This document shows positions 13,914 through 14,180 of a DNA stretch of 14,180 nt, in pieces. Source of the DNA: Clostridiaceae bacterium (GTDB lineage Bacteria; Bacillota; Clostridia; DSM-8532); assembly GCA_012727625.1 (NCBI GenBank), contig JAAYGP010000110.1, forward strand, positions 1 to 14,180, given 5' to 3'. Within the stretch, counting starts at the first letter, position 1, and each line of letters starts with the position of its first letter. The notes below the pieces were generated by a model. That model made no database searches. It was not told the origin of the DNA and saw nothing but the letters and a program-made list of their open reading frames with translations. The position numbers and the translations under genes are program-made.

Positions 13914-14180
13914 TTAAAAATCGCTGTTGTTGTAATCCTGTGCGTTGTTGCTTTCATTGAAATTATTGGCATTTCTTCTGTTTTTGTTGAGAATTATAAG
14001 CCCGATTACTATAAGTAAAACCGGAATCAGATATTTTGCAAATCTACCCAGGGTATTAAACGTCATTGTAAAAAATATAAGCGACATTCCCGATAAAATA
14101 CCTATCGGTATCAACAGACCCTTGTCGCGTTTTCCAAAGATGTACAGTTCGAAAAGCCCTACCGCAGGGGCCAGAATAAA
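13914..14180 (-). CDS. Partial small membrane protein (LiaF/DUF5668-like N-domain type)
   Basis: The frame is open from the window edge, so the N-terminus is missing; 88 residues are visible. After FILAPAVGLFELYIFGKR comes a hydrophobic segment LLIPIGILSGMSLIFFTMTF and, after GRFAKY, a second one LIPVLLIVIGLIIL, then a basic stop NKNRR and an Asn/Asp-rich tail. Paired short helices with 'xPxxLIxIGLxLL' and a basic end are typical of the small membrane domains (LiaI/LiaF, DUF5668) found in cell-envelope stress proteins of Firmicutes. The assignment rests on this pattern only. A TTG at 14112-14114 could be read as a start, but the frame continues upstream without a stop. Confidence 0.65.
   Translation of the reverse strand, partial: FILAPAVGLFELYIFGKRDKGLLIPIGILSGMSLIFFTMTFNTLGRFAKYLIPVLLIVIGLIILNKNRRNANNFNESNNAQDYNNSDF

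Overview
The window is an AT-rich stretch, probably from an endospore-forming clostridium. The evidence is a complete spoIVA, an M18 aminopeptidase of the clostridial type, a large secreted protein with a copper-amine-oxidase-like N-terminal domain, and strong AGGAG-type ribosome binding sites with several GTG and TTG starts. The family or genus (Acetivibrio/Ruminiclostridium-like) is only an impression. Every convincing gene lies on the minus strand, so transcription runs from high to low coordinates.

In transcription order: (1) the 3' end of a small membrane-protein gene cut by the right edge (13914-14180), closed by a terminator near 13811-13855. (2) tgt (tRNA-guanine transglycosylase), with a sigma-A promoter at 13629-13657. 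(3) A 480-bp gap with hairpins and short repeats, then yajC with its own promoter (12023-12051) and a terminator at 11504-11531. (4) A tightly packed series rimM, trmD, rarA, a 62-residue ORF, a 111-residue membrane protein and fur, closed by a terminator at 7716-7741; fur also seems to have its own promoter. (5) spoIVA, ending in a long 3' region with a terminator at 5765-5789. (6) An M18 aminopeptidase preceded by a compact, highly structured leader, closed by a terminator at 3890-3916. (7) A 1200-residue secreted multidomain protein (copper-amine-oxidase-like domain, beta-propeller-like region, TPR repeats, S41-protease-like domain). (8) About 210 bp at the left edge with only a doubtful ORF remnant.

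The core genes serve tRNA modification (Tgt, TrmD), ribosome maturation (RimM), Sec translocation (YajC), replication-fork maintenance (RarA), metal-responsive regulation (Fur) and spore coat assembly (SpoIVA). The gene order is a patchwork: tgt-yajC is not followed by secD/secF, and rimM-trmD is followed by rarA rather than rplS.

The items most worth a second look are the 155-nt inverted-repeat leader of the aminopeptidase gene, which starts just after a good promoter (novel cis-regulatory RNA or a MITE-like element), and the S41 domain of the 1200-residue protein, where both catalytic positions appear replaced. I see no CRISPR array, tRNA, rRNA or complete insertion sequence.
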